Assembly (NCBI GenBank): GCA_032871835.1
Contig: CM065295.1
Coordinates: 82,205,819 to 82,269,818, forward strand
Reading direction: 5' to 3'
DNA from: Dipteronia dyeriana
Taxonomy: Eukaryota > Streptophyta > Magnoliopsida > Sapindales > Sapindaceae
DNA length: 64,000 bases
Positions 36,565-49,574 of this stretch are shown in pieces; within the stretch, counting starts at the first letter, position 1, and each line of letters begins with the position of its first letter. The notes beneath the pieces were generated by a model. The model did no database searches. It saw nothing but the letters and a program-made list of their open reading frames with translations, and was not told the DNA's origin. A program made the translations under genes and the position numbers.

Positions 36565-39500
36565 TCAAAATTCATCTATTTGAGTTCCATAGCTCACTGA
36601 ATCAACCTTCAAGTCTTGAGGCCATCCAAACTCCTCCAAGAATGCCAATACGACCCCGTTCGACCAACCAAAACCAGTCTGCATCAAAACATATCACAAA
36701 AATGTAGGAAGAAAAAACTCATGAACAAAAGTTTTTTAATGCATTGCAATGTAATTCTACTACCTGGGGTTTGTATAGACCACCACCTCCAAAAGCTCCA
36801 AAGTTCTCCACATCGTATTTTTCGTGCATCTCACCAGTTTCCTTGTACGCAACATAGTTGGTTCTGATCCATCTCACTGCAATGTCCTGTGCCATTGATC
36901 TTGCTTCTTGTGATCCTGATCTTACCAAACCTTCTACTATCATGTGTTGAAGAGGAGCCCATCCGTTTGGAAAGTCCCTGGTTGTATTCAAGAAATACGG
37001 CTATGGTCATGGACAGTTGATATAATGGAACATGTTAATATTGTAACTTGAATTTTTACCAACCATTGTTGTCCTGAGTTTATCATTGAAGTTGCAATTC
37101 CAGCCTTGCAAACCAGGCCCGAGCTTTGAAGACTTTGCTTGACTTTCTCCACCAGAGAGGTATCTGTGTGCATACATTGAAAGCAGTTTTCACAAATTCT
37201 GATAGAAGTCAAGTCTATTAGGCTAATGTGAAAGTACAAATTAAGAGTCACAAACCTGAGTTGAACAAATCAATCCATAGAGGAGAGTAGTTTGAAGCGT
37301 AGACGTTATGATTCTGATTCCCAGCTTCCCATGTGTGAGATCCCTAAAAAGTATAGAATCAAAAGATTCAGGAAAAAAAAAAACTGCACATGAAGTTGTA
37401 TTTACAAGGTGGCAGATTATTACCTGTAAACATTCACTCACCTCACAAGTAGTTCCATTATTGATCCAGTAATCAAGCCATTGCCCCTTCTCTTCATTCC
37501 AGAATACAGAGTTGATTGCTTGTTTTCGAGCTCGAGAAGCTTCCAAGAAACACTCTGAAGTTGCATTGTCTCCAACAACTTTTGCCAAGAAAGCAATGTC
37601 AAGTTCCATCTAGATCAACATATACAAGTAATACAACATCAGTTGATACAAGTACTATATTATACACAGATTACAGATTTTGAGCCAAATTAAGAAGGGA
37701 CTGAATTGTATACCCCAAGTAAGAATACATTTAAATCAACGGGTAAAATTGATGTTGTACACAAAGTGGTGAAATCCGATATATTCCTGAAACAAGACCA
37801 CCATCATCAAGCCCTCAAAACTCGATCAATTCGTAAAAACACTTTAAATCTCAACTCTGAATCCTTTTATGACAGCCCAAATGTGAAAATTTACCTCATC
37901 CATCTTGAACTGAAATCCCAACCAGTTTCAGCAGAAGAAGCTAGTTCGCGGTAGAACTGCTCCTTCTCAGAATCACTAGAGAGCTTGGAAGCACGTGCTT
38001 TGTCCTGGTACAGGAAGAAAAAGTTAAAACTATAGATATTATTAAGAGAAGGAAAATGTGGTGTTAGAAAACATACTTTGACTGAAGCTTCAGGCCTTGG
38101 TTTGTTCCACATTGCATAATACCGATTTAATATGTGATTATTAGCTTCACCATCTTCAATGGTTACTTTATGTATTCCTGAAACAACAATTAGGCATATT
38201 ATAATATAAGCTTTGAATTTCAAGCAAACAAAAATTAAAATGTGAAACTCTCCAAAAGTTGATTGATTCCATTCTAAAAAAAAAATGGCCAAGGTACCTG
38301 AATTCCAAAATTGGTATTCTTTAAGAAGTGCAGGAAGAGCATTTTCAACCAATTCCAAGTCACCAGTTCTGTTGTAGATGGCCTTAACCATTGCACTGAG
38401 TAGGGGAGGTTGGCTGCAAGTGCATGAAATACAAGAAAGTTCAACTAAGGAACTATTTAGATAAACTGGGATACACTTGACTGATACGAGATTTTACCGG
38501 CGTATAGTTTAATACTTGTGAATGACCGTTCACAAGAGATGATAGAAACGAAATAAATTCTACAACACATCATCAATGATATTGATATGTCGCTAAGATC
38601 TTTACAGGTTCAACGGGAACGATGTTGAAAAAACCACCGTTACACTGTAGAAAACGTTTTAAAAGCAAAAGATTTTTATTTCAATTTTAGATTAAGTTTT
38701 TAAGTCTTTCTTTTGTTTGTCACAACAATAAATAGAGTCTAATACTCTAATCTTACACACTTTACGGTATAAATGAACCAAAAAAAAGTACATTGTTAGT
38801 TTATGCAAGACAATGGAGCCTAAACTACAAGAAAATAAGATATTCATTAAAGGTCATCTACCACGGCCGGGCTTCATGTTAGTACATACAAATCAAAGAG
38901 AAAAATCTTTAATCTACAAGCGTCTTCTTCCTTTTAAACTCTATACACATGTGAGTACATATTTGAACAAGAATACAAATGGCAACACTTTTTTTCATGT
39001 ACAAGCAACTACCATGTGCATAAAGTCCTGTTTCAAGCTTTCAAGCTTTTAGTTGGTTGAGAAATTGAATGACAGAAACATGAAAACTGACAAGCAACTG
39101 GCACATTGTAGCAGATTATATACAATCAACGAAAAACAAACAAAAACAAGAATTTCATATGAGAATTACTACCAGAAAATTAAGGGAAGGAGATCAGCAT
39201 TACCTCCTGTTGGTAAAATAGGCTCTAGCACCATTAAGAACATAACCATATGTCTCTACAAGTGAAATGAGATTGGTCACAATCGATTTTGCTGTCTCAT
39301 GCATTTTACTTGCTAGTAATCCCCTACACAAACATTATTCAAATTAGACAAAAAATCAAACCCATTAAAAGTTTATCTACCAATAACAAATTTCTACAAG
39401 CACTGTTAGATACCGTTAATAATCCAAGACCAAAGTTACACAATATCGTAGAATCGAATCCATAAAATTACATAACTTTGATCTCGAAATCTTATTTCAA

Positions 39501-40544
39501 GACCAATTTGATCAAAGAAAGATCCTAGAATCTAGATATAGTTATTCCAACTTTACTATCTACTTTTAGCAAACTTTGATCTCGAAATCTTATTTCAAGA
39601 CCAATTTGATCAAAGAAAGATCCTAGAATCTAGATATAGTTATTCCAACTTTACTATCTACTTTTAGCAATATTTATATAAGAGAATAATAAAACATGCA
39701 ATCTAGTAAGTAACAATTTTATAAATAAATAAATACGTTAGACTACTTAGATTTTCCCTAAATAATTTGCCAAAACATTGAAAGAGACAAGAGCCGAGCC
39801 AAGTCAAATGAAAGCAAAGACAGAAATCTAAACTAAACATAAGGACTAACACCATTAGCTGTTAAATTACCACATGTAGCTATCACAGATTCCGTACATG
39901 AAATTTTCAATCAAATCATACCTAATAACCCAATAAGAATCCCAATAATAGACCTCCCTGAACCGGGATCCTGGAATGACAACCGGTTCAGGAAGTGGAA
40001 GTAAAGTATGCATGTCCGGCCGGTCGATAACCGAACCGGAAACTTTCCCGCACAAGTTCTTCCACAGCGAATGCACCTCCAATGCCCAAGCTCTCACTTC
40101 AGGATTCACCACCTTAGGCAAAAAACCCTCCGGTTCAGGCACGAAATCCGCCGGTTCAGCAAACACCAGATCATCTCCTGCACCTCCAAACCACTTCTCT
40201 ATAAACTCTTGCAAATCCGGAACCGGAACCGACCCGTTTTCGCTTCTGGGTAACTTGTCAAAAGCATCAATCGTTGCTGAAAGATTATTGAACTTCAACG
40301 AAAAGTCAATATAAAGTTTCGGGTCATAGTTATTTTCACCGAAAGTGTCCAGAGCCGTTTCTTGCACGCGTTCAAGGAAAGTGACTAACGGCGTTGTGGG
40401 CACAACTGGGCCGCCGCTGCATGGTTGTTGCAAGGCTCTGGTCACAGACATGGTGGTTGTTGTCGTTGTCGATAATAACAGAACCGCTACAGAGAATAAA
40501 AAAAGGGCCTGATTAACGACGAGAAACTGATGAAAGTTGGCCAA
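36565..40544 (-). CDS. Trehalase (GH37), copy 5, intact, 11 exons
   Basis: Exons (5'->3'): 40544-39922, 39323-39204, 38413-38298, 38177-38077, 38004-37895, 37786-37714, 37609-37442, 37343-37256, 37163-37064, 36977-36764, 36678-36565; 1827 nt = 608 aa. Same anchor, signatures, catalytic motifs and altered C-terminal tail as the copy at 27682. The only protein difference I found is Tyr244Phe in ARAYFTNR. Its first intron holds a private 98-bp tandem duplication. Its upstream region keeps the ancestral 266 bp that copy 3 has lost, making it the better candidate for the original regulation. A recent duplicate; an assembly duplication must be ruled out. Confidence 0.94.
39474..39669 (-). repeat. 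98-bp tandem duplication in intron 1 of trehalase copy 5
   Basis: Two direct copies beginning AACTTTGATCTCG at 39474 and 39572. The paralogous intron in unit A (from about 30594) has one copy. It explains why exon 1 of the two genes is offset by 8979 bp while the rest is offset by about 8883. Confidence 0.9.
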
Positions 40545-41049
40545 GATTGTTGGTTGAAGAAGGAGACATGGTTGGGTTGTATTTATGTGATGATCAAGAG
40601 GAGGAAGAAAAAGCAGGAAGAAAAATGCCGAATCTTTCGACTAATTAGGCTTTTGTAGTAAAACAAGGTCTGACACGTTTTTATCAAAATAATAAAATAA
40701 CCAGCCAAGTTTGTCACGAAATCGCGACTTTTTTGATTTTAGTATTCATCCATTTCATCGTGAAAATAAAATTATTTCTTCAGACACTTTTGTGGTTTTG
40801 ACGTTGATGAATATTATTAACAGCGAAGATAAGAATGAAATCATCGCCAATAAAACAGTAATCTCATTTGTGTCTTACGAATCAAATCGGATTATATTTA
40901 TTTTTTTGAAGTAATTAAATATAAATGATTATATAGATAATGTTCAATTTGATTGGTTAAATATAAATTAGGATAATATTTTTTAATAAGATATTTGAAT
41001 TACAATGTTATCAATAATCAAAGAAATTATTTGTAAATCTTTTTTAAGG
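40545..41049 (-). promoter_or_regulatory. Upstream region of trehalase copy 5
   Basis: A TATA-like ACATAAATAC (minus strand, about 40579-40588) lies about 40 bp before the start codon, as in copy 1. The segment 40728-40993 is absent upstream of copy 3 but related in part to 18560-18640 upstream of copy 1, so the loss happened in copy 3. Confidence 0.5.
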
Positions 41050-42182
41050 TTAAATTGTACAAACTTATCATAATTTATGTATAATTACATTAAAATAAAT
41101 AAAAAAATTATAATAACAATAGTTTACTTTTAATTTGCTAACTAACAATTGACTAATAGATAATAGTTAATTGATGACACTGAAAGGTGATTTTGTTTTT
41201 TAATATTATTAAATAAATGAAAAAAAACAAACAATATCTAATAAAATATTATCGCATCAACTATACTAATTAATTAATCAAATATAATATACATCTCCAT
41301 TCATGAAGATTGAATTCTCTTTCATTTGATCTACATAGAGATTTGAAAAGATCATTTTATTTTTATTATTATTTTAATTTTAAAATATTTTTCTGATTTT
41401 AATATTTTATAATCATTTTTTCATTTCTTTTGATTATTTAATTTTTATATCTCTTTTTTTTTAATTTGATTACTTTTTGACAGTTATTTGATTTTTACAT
41501 ACATATTTTTTTAATTTGAATTCATTGATTAATTTAATATATTTTTGAAATACAATAACAAGGCTTAAATGGACGTTGTCCATTTTACACGATGAATACC
41601 CGTTAGTCAATAGGTCAAGGGGAGGTTAGTATCATTCTGATTATTTATACCGATTTTATTGTAATTATTTATATAACCAAAATAAGTTTATGTAATTTAC
41701 TCATAAAAATGGGTATACAAATAATTTCTGATGGTAATTTCTACACCTGTTATTAAAAGAAATGTTAAATACACCCTCTCAACACAATCTCTCAATCCGC
41801 TCACATTTCTAACTTTGACACATGTAATTCTTACTCTTACATATGTAAATATTTTACTTTTGAGTAATATTAGTTTACCTAATTTTGGTGTTCAAATCTG
41901 ATGCTCAAATGATGTAACAACACTATAATTCATTTATTTTAATCATACAAATTTAATACAATTTAAATGAATTGATTAAAGTGTTACCGCATCATTTAGA
42001 CACCAAATTTGAATAAGGTAATATTATTGTTTAGATTTTGATATGAAATTTGAGCCATAATAAATAATTTGTTTGTTCATATTATTTATATCTCAAACAA
42101 CCATTATCTTCCTAAATTGCCCTTTCATTTTTACCATCAATAATATGTAATCTCTTTTATCTCATTCTTTTTTTAAAGGAAA
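41050..42182. other. AT-rich intergenic sequence
   Basis: No gene, RNA or clear element recognised. Mostly AT-rich with no long open frame. Confidence 0.6.
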
Positions 42183-43087
42183 TATGTTAGGATTATGTTT
42201 GTCGTATGTAAATTTTATCAACCGTACACGTCATTGACAAAGAGGATAAAATTGTCAGGTGGATATCCGAACAGGCATTCAGAAAATATCATGCAAAACA
42301 TCACCAAAGAAGAGAAGCCTGAGTAAACAAGTATTGAACAAAACCTACTCAGGGTCAACTAACGTCATATACTACTCAGGGTCAGTTAAAGATGCTCAGT
42401 GCTAGTTGATGACATTTTCTATTCGGGATCAGATGACGTCATTCGGGACCAGCTAATATCGTGTTCTACTCGGGACAAAATGAAGAAAACCGAATAAAAA
42501 GCCCAGTGTGTAGCTCACACGAGTCGAGACGTTAAAATACGTGAAGATATTCATATCAATGAGGAATTCCAAGAACAATAGAATACCAAACAGAAAGGGT
42601 TCTAAATGAGGCAACAATTTTATTTCTTCAAAAAAAACTACGTTTTTATAAGGAAATAAGTCCTAACTGGACTACATCACTAGAGTTTTATTCGATCTCA
42701 ATACAAGTCTCCGAAATAGGAAAGAAGACAGACTACTTCAAACAAGTAACCAATCATAGTTAAATACTAAGATCTTTTATTACTTGTACAAAGAGGATTA
42801 AGATTCTATGAACATATAAATAGACCCATAATCTCGTCACAAAATATACACATAAAATATAGAAAAATACAGAGAGAAAAATAGAGATCGAGAGTTGTAA
42901 ATCTTTTCAATAGTGGATTTTGGCTCGGTTGATTATTCAACCACCCGTGGACGTTTCTCCGGTCATCGGAGTTTTACCATGTAAAACTTGTGTCCTATCA
43001 CTTTCTATTTCTCTCTCTCTCTTTGAAATCACAGCTAAAATCCAATATTGTTGACTTTTTTCATATATCCATAAATCGACTTCAACA
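42183..43087 (+). mobile_element. Solo LTR (same family as the element at 61862)
   Basis: The 3' half matches the LTR at 61862-62481: TATA region CATATAAATAGACCCATAAT, then GTGGATTTTGGCT, ATTCAACCACC and GTGGACGTTTCTCCGGTCA, ending ATCGACTTCAACA. No primer-binding site or internal region follows, so this is a solo or orphan LTR. The left end is approximate (TGTTAGG near 42185) and I found no matching 5-bp target duplication. Confidence 0.7.
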
Positions 43088-43092
43088 ATGCT

Positions 43093-45150
43093 CAATAACA
43101 AGAGTGTAATAATGTATTTGAAAATATTTTCATATTAATAAAGTGATTTATAGTTTAACAAATCTTATAGCATTTATAGTTTAATTATTATAATTGTCAA
43201 ACGTAAATAATCATAAGGTCAAAAGACGATGAGAAAAGAAGAATTGTTCGTACATTTATATTTGTATGAGGTAGACACAATTCTTTAGTTAGTCTTGAAC
43301 AATATTCACAACTTAAGATAAATGTTAGGTGTCTTTACCTTGTTAAAGTTGTAGATTCTTTTGCTAACATTTGAGTGAGATCAAATATATTATGATGAGT
43401 CTAAAATCATCAAAGTGTGGTGTCTTTGGACAAAAGAATCTGGTGCACTAGGTGAATTGAATATGATCATAGTGAAATAGTTTATCCAGAACCGTTAATG
43501 GATAAAAGTTTTCACTTTAAGACAATCAGATAGTCTATCTCAATCCTGAAATAAATGATGGACTTATGGTTGCGAGTGATATCATTTAAACTATCAATGA
43601 TTATGATTATATAGCATAGTATATCCTTGATAGTTTGGTGGTATTCATTTGTTAATTGATAAAGGACTTCATTTATAAATATGGACACCGTGACTCCATT
43701 TATTAAATGTGAGTATAATATTATCCTATGGATGTTTTGAGGTATTGGATATTAAATCTTAACGTTAAGTTTTCATTAGTGTCTATTGAAATATGGCTTC
43801 TAGAAAAGTCAAGATATCCAAGTTCAAAATGTGGTTATATGAGTAAATAGGGTAAATATGAGAGTTATAGACGGTCTATGAGCTCTTGACGATTACTGGT
43901 ATTCTTCACGATGATACACTATCTCCATTAAGATTGTCTAGGATACGAATGAGGAATATTAACTTATTCTATATTTATTTAAGAGTTCAATTTTAGTTAT
44001 TTAGTTGAATGAACTAAAATTAATAGATCGGACCTAACTAAATCATTTGTTGATTGTGATTATGTTATGTCTATTGGAACTTAAATTTAGATATCCTGCC
44101 AAGATCTCCAATTCATACAAACTTGCATAGATCACTCGATATATTCTACCGGACCAATTTATGGGTCAATTTATAATTGTATTAATATATGTGGACTTGT
44201 TTCTTTTAGTAAGAATGAGTATAGTTCATATGTGCACCTTTTATTGAGGTCCAATGGATTTAATAAAATAGGAAAAACAATATATATGCACATGTATGGA
44301 CTTGAGCGGCAAGGCTAAATATAATAGCCTATGATATTGTCTTTTATTTTATTAATTAATTAAATGGTAATTAATTAATTTGTTAATTATTTAATTAAAA
44401 GTCAAAATCTTTTTCCTAATAGGAGAATGTCTCCTAGTGTCATATTATTGTTGATAGTATGATAAATATCAAATATCATATTTGATAAGTAGATAAATAA
44501 AATGAATTTATTTATCTAGTCAAATTATGAAGTATTTGATTACTATCAAAACTCTAATTAACAATTGGTCAAATTATAAAGTTTTGATATAGTCACAATT
44601 TAATTTATATTCAATAATTGGTTATTGAATAAATACACTATTGAGTTGGATTATGAGTGTTGGTGTAGAAATAAATCTTCTTTGAGTGAGGATTCTTGGT
44701 CACCAGGTAATTCCTCACAGTGAGAGGATTCTTGCCCACCAAGTAAATTCTCTTTAGAAGAGGATTTGGTCTCCTATATATATGACATGTAATTTTCGGC
44801 CAAGCCCTAGTTTTTCTTAAAGAGAGATTTCGGTCAAGCTAGTTTTTCTTGGAGGATTATTGTGACCAACAAAAGAAAAAAAATTGTTTATTTTCATTAT
44901 CAAGTATACAATTCAAAGAAAGGGAGTCCACACTCTTAGGTGATTCACGTTCGTGATTGGATTGTAAGATCTTACGGATTCAATTCGGCGCAACTTCAAT
45001 CGTCAAGAGAAAAATATATGATATTTTTAATATACGTTAATTAATCAAAGATTAAGATTCTTTATTTTAAAGGGGAAATTTTAAAATATACTCAAACCCC
45101 ATTTTCTGCTTCCGCTGCTTTTGATTTGATTTGATTTTTCCTTACAAAAA
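43093..45150 (+). other. Gene-free stretch, possible old LTR-like element
   Basis: No protein gene is found. Features such as TCACGTTCGTGATTGG and ATTCGGCGCAACTTC (44945-45000), followed by TCTGCTTCCGCTGC (about 45105), recall the transcribed 3' part of plant non-autonomous LTR elements. I could not find paired ends. Treat as unclassified. Confidence 0.3.
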
Positions 45151-46235
45151 CATCTAGTGCATATTTATTAATCGGAAATGAAATAAATCGGAATTAAATT
45201 CCACTAGAAAGTGAATGGAGGGGAATCGAAATTAAGTACTAAAATTCATTCGAGTGTTTGCTGACTTATTAGGAATGAAAAATGGAACGATGATGCTACA
45301 AAATTGATTACAAAAATACCCTTTTATATAACATGTTGAAATTTTGTTTTAATATTAACAAATATATTTTATACTACTCATAACACTATAACCAAACGAA
45401 TTAACATATATTTTTTTTAAATTTAACTAACTAGTTTAATATTAATTAAAAATTGAGATTATTTAAATTTGAATAAATATATATAATAATTTGGAATATA
45501 ACTACATATGAACAAAATAAATAAAATCTAACCAAAAAGCATGAAATTCAAGAGGTATAAATGCATAATCAATTGAAAGTGCATTTGTTATTTTTATTTG
45601 TTATAACCGATGAATCACATGTAGTTATATAAGAAATTATTATATTTTTTAAAATAATTCGCAGTTCATATATATATTCAAAACGTAATTTCATAAGAGA
45701 TTTGATGAAAAAAAATTAAACATAACAAATTTAAGAATACATAGAAATAAAAAGTTAAAGAGAAAAAACAATTAAATAACAACGTTAGATCCGGAAGAAA
45801 ATGACAAAATAGAAATATAGTTATTTTATTTATTATTATTAAATGAGGATATTTTAGTAAAAGCATATGGATTCCTTTTTTAATGGGTAAAGTCTAATCC
45901 GTCCCTCCCCGTTTCATATTACCCACTTCATATATTTTAAGGTTTTATTTGGAGATGGGATTTTAAAAAAGAAACGGGGAGGGGAGCGGGAAGAGTCACC
46001 CGCCTCATTCTCATATAGAAATTAAATAAGTATATAAAATATAAATATTATTTTATCTTTAAGTTATTGGAACAATAAAAAAATTAAATACACAAAGAGT
46101 CTTTTTCATTTATAATTTTATATTATCTTTCTTTAACGTATTTATTTTAACATTAATATATTTTTCAAGATAAAATCAATATTTAAATTTGGATGTATAT
46201 ATTTTCTTTATATCGATATACATTAATAGGAAAAT

Positions 46236-46285
<50 letters not shown>

Positions 46286-46350
46286 GTTTTTGTTTGTTTT
46301 ATTTATTTTATTATAAATAAATCAATTAAAATTAAGTGTCAAACCTTTAA
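45151..46350. other. AT-rich intergenic sequence with (TA)n
   Basis: No gene. A TA microsatellite spans about 46231-46279. G-rich/C-rich words near 45900-46010 (CCGTCCCTCCCCGTTTC and GAAACGGGGAGGGG) face each other and may be the remains of a small hAT-type MITE. Confidence 0.5.
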
Positions 46351-46729
46351 GTGCCCGTTTGGAAGAGCTGGTCTACTGGTTAAAAGGTTTTTTTTTTTTA
46401 TTAAAAAAGCTCTTTTAAAAAAATATTGTATCGTTTGGTTGTCACCTAGTAGAGCTTTTAGATGATTAAAAAAGTTGTTTTACATCTACTTTGAGAAGCT
46501 CAAATTTTAGGTTTTTTCAAGTAGATCTTTTTGAGCTTTTTTAATAACACTAAAAAGTCTAATATAACCCTATCATTTAAAATAGTTTTTGAATATTTTG
46601 GTAATCTTACCATTTAAAAAAGTTTTTTCTGATTGACAGCTAAACGACCGACATCTTCCTATTAAAAACTCTACTTGTAAAAGATATTTTTTAAAAGATC
46701 TACTCAAAAAAACTCTTTCAAACGGAGCC
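46351..46729. mobile_element. Tourist/PIF-Harbinger-like MITE, 379 bp
   Basis: Terminal inverted repeats GTGCCCGTTTGGAAGAG and (inverted) GGCTCCGTTTGAAAGAG are flanked by TAA (46348-46350 and 46730-46732). A GGxxCCGTTTG end with a TAA site is typical of Tourist-like elements. Non-coding. Confidence 0.8.
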
Positions 46730-47139
46730 TAAATATGCTTTCGGGTATATATATACTTTCGGGTTTATTTTATTATAAACTCGGGCCACTTCATATGGGC
46801 AAGGGCCAAACCTTTTGGACCCAACCTATTTTCCCATCCCTAATTTTATAGAGATTCACATATCAATATCAAGAATTTTTATCAAGTGGATATGAATTTC
46901 ACTTTTGCATATGTTGAACGTACAAATTTTCCGAGTTTTTATGGTTGAAACTCACTTTAATTCACATTTAATAATTCCCCTACTTATTTGATTGACTCTA
47001 ATCTACGCAAACTTAAACTAGCCTACACTAGTTCGAACTTATAAATTTTATAAATTTTTCGATTGAATTTTGGTTGAAACTCACTTTTAATTAATTTGAT
47101 ACTAGCCTCCAACTGCATTTCATACCTCCAAGTTAATGA

Positions 47140-47460
47140 CATGACCACGGTTCGGTTCGAACAGTGGAACCGAACCGTAACCGTAACCGGAACCGTGGGG
47201 AAGTCGGTTCGGTTCTGATTCCTCCTCTAAAAAAACCGTAATGGAACCGGCGGTTCGGTTCCAGTTTGGAACCGCCAGTTCCAGAAATATATATATATAT
47301 ATTATTTTTCTTATGCTAAATTGTTAAAAAAAAAAGAGGAACCGAACCGACAGAACCGATGGAACAGGACCAGAACTGGGGGAATCAGAACCGTCGGCCG
47401 ACGGTTCGTATTCCGATTCCTTTCGGAATCGGAACCGTTTGGAACCGTGTGCATGCCCCT
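47140..47460. mobile_element. hAT-like MITE made of GGAACCG / CGGTTC words, 321 bp
   Basis: Flanked by GTTAATGA (47132-47139) and GTTAATCA (47461-47468), an 8-bp site with one mismatch as hAT elements make. Ends CATGACCACGGTTC and (inverted) AGGGGCATGCACACGGTTC. The subterminal regions are densely packed with ACCGAACCG and GGAACCG words. A TA run and a short AT core lie in the middle. Confidence 0.78.
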
Positions 47461-47468
47461 GTTAATCA

Positions 47469-48651
47469 GCCATTATAAATTAATTTTACTGATAGTGACT
47501 TCAACCTGTTTATGTATAAGTCACTTTTCGTATTTCCCTCCTTTCAAACTCACTTCAATCAATACTTCAACAATATTTTTGTAAAAAATATAGTGGATGA
47601 CTGGATTGCCCAATCTCAATTTCATCAACTGAGTTTTTTTATTATTATTAGTATTAAAAAAAAAAAATTTCAAGCTGAAAATATTTCGGTAAAAATATTA
47701 AAAATACCTACAACTTATATAAAAAAAAATATCGAAAGTATTTCAATCAAAATATTAAGAATTAATAAGGAATCAGAATAAATGAAATTAAAAGTTTTTT
47801 TTTTTTAAAAAAAAAAATGCTCCTCAGAGTCTCTTCGAGTTCCACATTTACAAAACATTCAGAAATTGGAACGACATAAGAATATGTTAAGATTATACAT
47901 CATCATCGGAGCATTTTTTTTTTTTTAAAATTAAATCGAATTCTTCGGAGAGTAAATAATAAAAATTTGAAAAGACGGGACTCGGACTCGGATCCTTACG
48001 TGTGAGGATTGCGATTTACAGGGAGGAGAGTTTGCACTTTGCAGAGAAAAACAAAAGATTCGAAAAACCAGCCGATTAGGTTTTTTTAAAAAAAAAAAAA
48101 TTGATGCGGTGGTGATGATTGGCATTTATTTGACTAGATCAAACGCATCCTGACCGTTGAGACTTTAGCTGTAAGATCTTGGATGGACCCCACATGATTA
48201 CGTAATACTGACATAAGGTATTTTTGTTTTGGTGGCAACTGTCAATTGATTTATGTGTTGTCCTATAAAGTGAAAAAAAACACGTGATGTTTCTTGAACC
48301 TCACACACACCGAAATTTCAAGGGTCACTCTATGATTCTATTTTGGTGGTCACTTGTAGAAATTAAACATACTAATATTCACCAAAACTTGTTTATTAAA
48401 ATTCTAGATAGATCAATAAGCTACCAAAACATCCTCTAAGAAATAAAATCTGAATAATACAGTAAATGATTTATCATTATCAAATAAATTTATTATTTTT
48501 CAATACCATTTAATTGAATGGATGATATAATACATAACATGATAAAATAGATAAAAAAAATCTCTTAAAATTTGTCAAATACCTTTCAAACAAGACTAAA
48601 GTTTCAAAGTAGTGCTCTAAAATAGAAAACATACATACATAGGCAAATTAA

Positions 48652-48694
<43 letters not shown>

Positions 48695-49574
48695 GTACTG
48701 TGCACATTTATGTATAAAGAGCTACTATGGTCAATGGCAACAGGTGATCAGAGTTTCAGGCCATTTTAATGCCAACCAATGAAAGAGGCCCCTACCTTGC
48801 AAGTGAACTAAATCTACAAAGCTGAATATAATTTTGAACCAATCACACATAGAAATAGAACTTCTAGGACAACGTTAATAAACTACTCATTACAAGCTAA
48901 CGAGTGCATCACCTAGCAAATTACAATGAAATAATGCAACACAAAACTGGATGGAGCCTGGAGGAGGCCTGAGAACAACTGAAAAAGAAAACACATTAAC
49001 ACATTATTAAAACTGATGTGATCATTATTAATAAGACTTGAAAAAGTCCAATCCAAACCACCTCACTAGTCCCTACCTTAGTTGAGAATATTATCTTTAT
49101 CATTTTAGATAAAGAATCATATACGATCAGAATCAATTAAATTTACCATATATATATTTTTTTTACGCAAGGAAAAATAGTAATAACTCTATAAAAACTT
49201 TAGTGAAATGTCTAAATAGGCTAAGTGGTCCATTTGTCTTTTTGGCAATAAATCCAGGGAGCAGAGCCACTAATATGGTAGGTTCAGGAGACAATTAACT
49301 GGAAGTCCGGATATTAAATCACTGTAGCAGATGACAGCATTTGAAGGCATAAAAAGCAGCTCCATCTTTGACTGCAAAAGCACAGCTTGGTCAAGACTTT
49401 AGGCATCTACTCTATTACAACACCATTTATTTACTGACTCCAAAGAAAACCGAAACACTATAGTAACTCCTACATAAGATTCCATCAAGGCAAGACACTC
49501 CATATAAATCTACTAAGTTACCAAGGTCAAGCAAACAGAAGAAACAGAAGGGAGTTCGGAGAGGGGTCATCGAC
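47469..49574. other. Intergenic sequence, upstream of the DVL-like gene
   Basis: No other gene recognised. A (TA)n run spans about 48657-48691. The right part (about 49200-49574) would contain the promoter and 5' UTR of the micropeptide gene, but I see no sharply defined TATA box. Confidence 0.45.

Larger units (their letters stand above)
31801..41049. repeat. Tandem segmental duplication, unit B (about 9.2 kb)
   Basis: Second copy of unit A, ending at TTTTTTAAGG (41040-41049) before unique sequence. It is longer than A chiefly through the ancestral 266-bp segment 40728-40993 and an extra 98-bp repeat at 39474-39669. Holds a trehalase pseudogene and an intact trehalase. Confidence 0.95.

Noticed and set aside
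22902..41049. Treating the duplicated units as certain biology
   Set aside because: Near identity could also come from two haplotypes assembled in tandem. The microhomology junction and private indels favour a real duplication, but reads are needed, so I kept the caveat.
43093..45150. Complete LTR element
   Set aside because: No paired ends, primer-binding site or coding region could be shown; left as unclassified.
46193..46465. 90-codon frame with Tyr-Ile run
   Set aside because: Generated by a (TA)n microsatellite and adjoining MITE.
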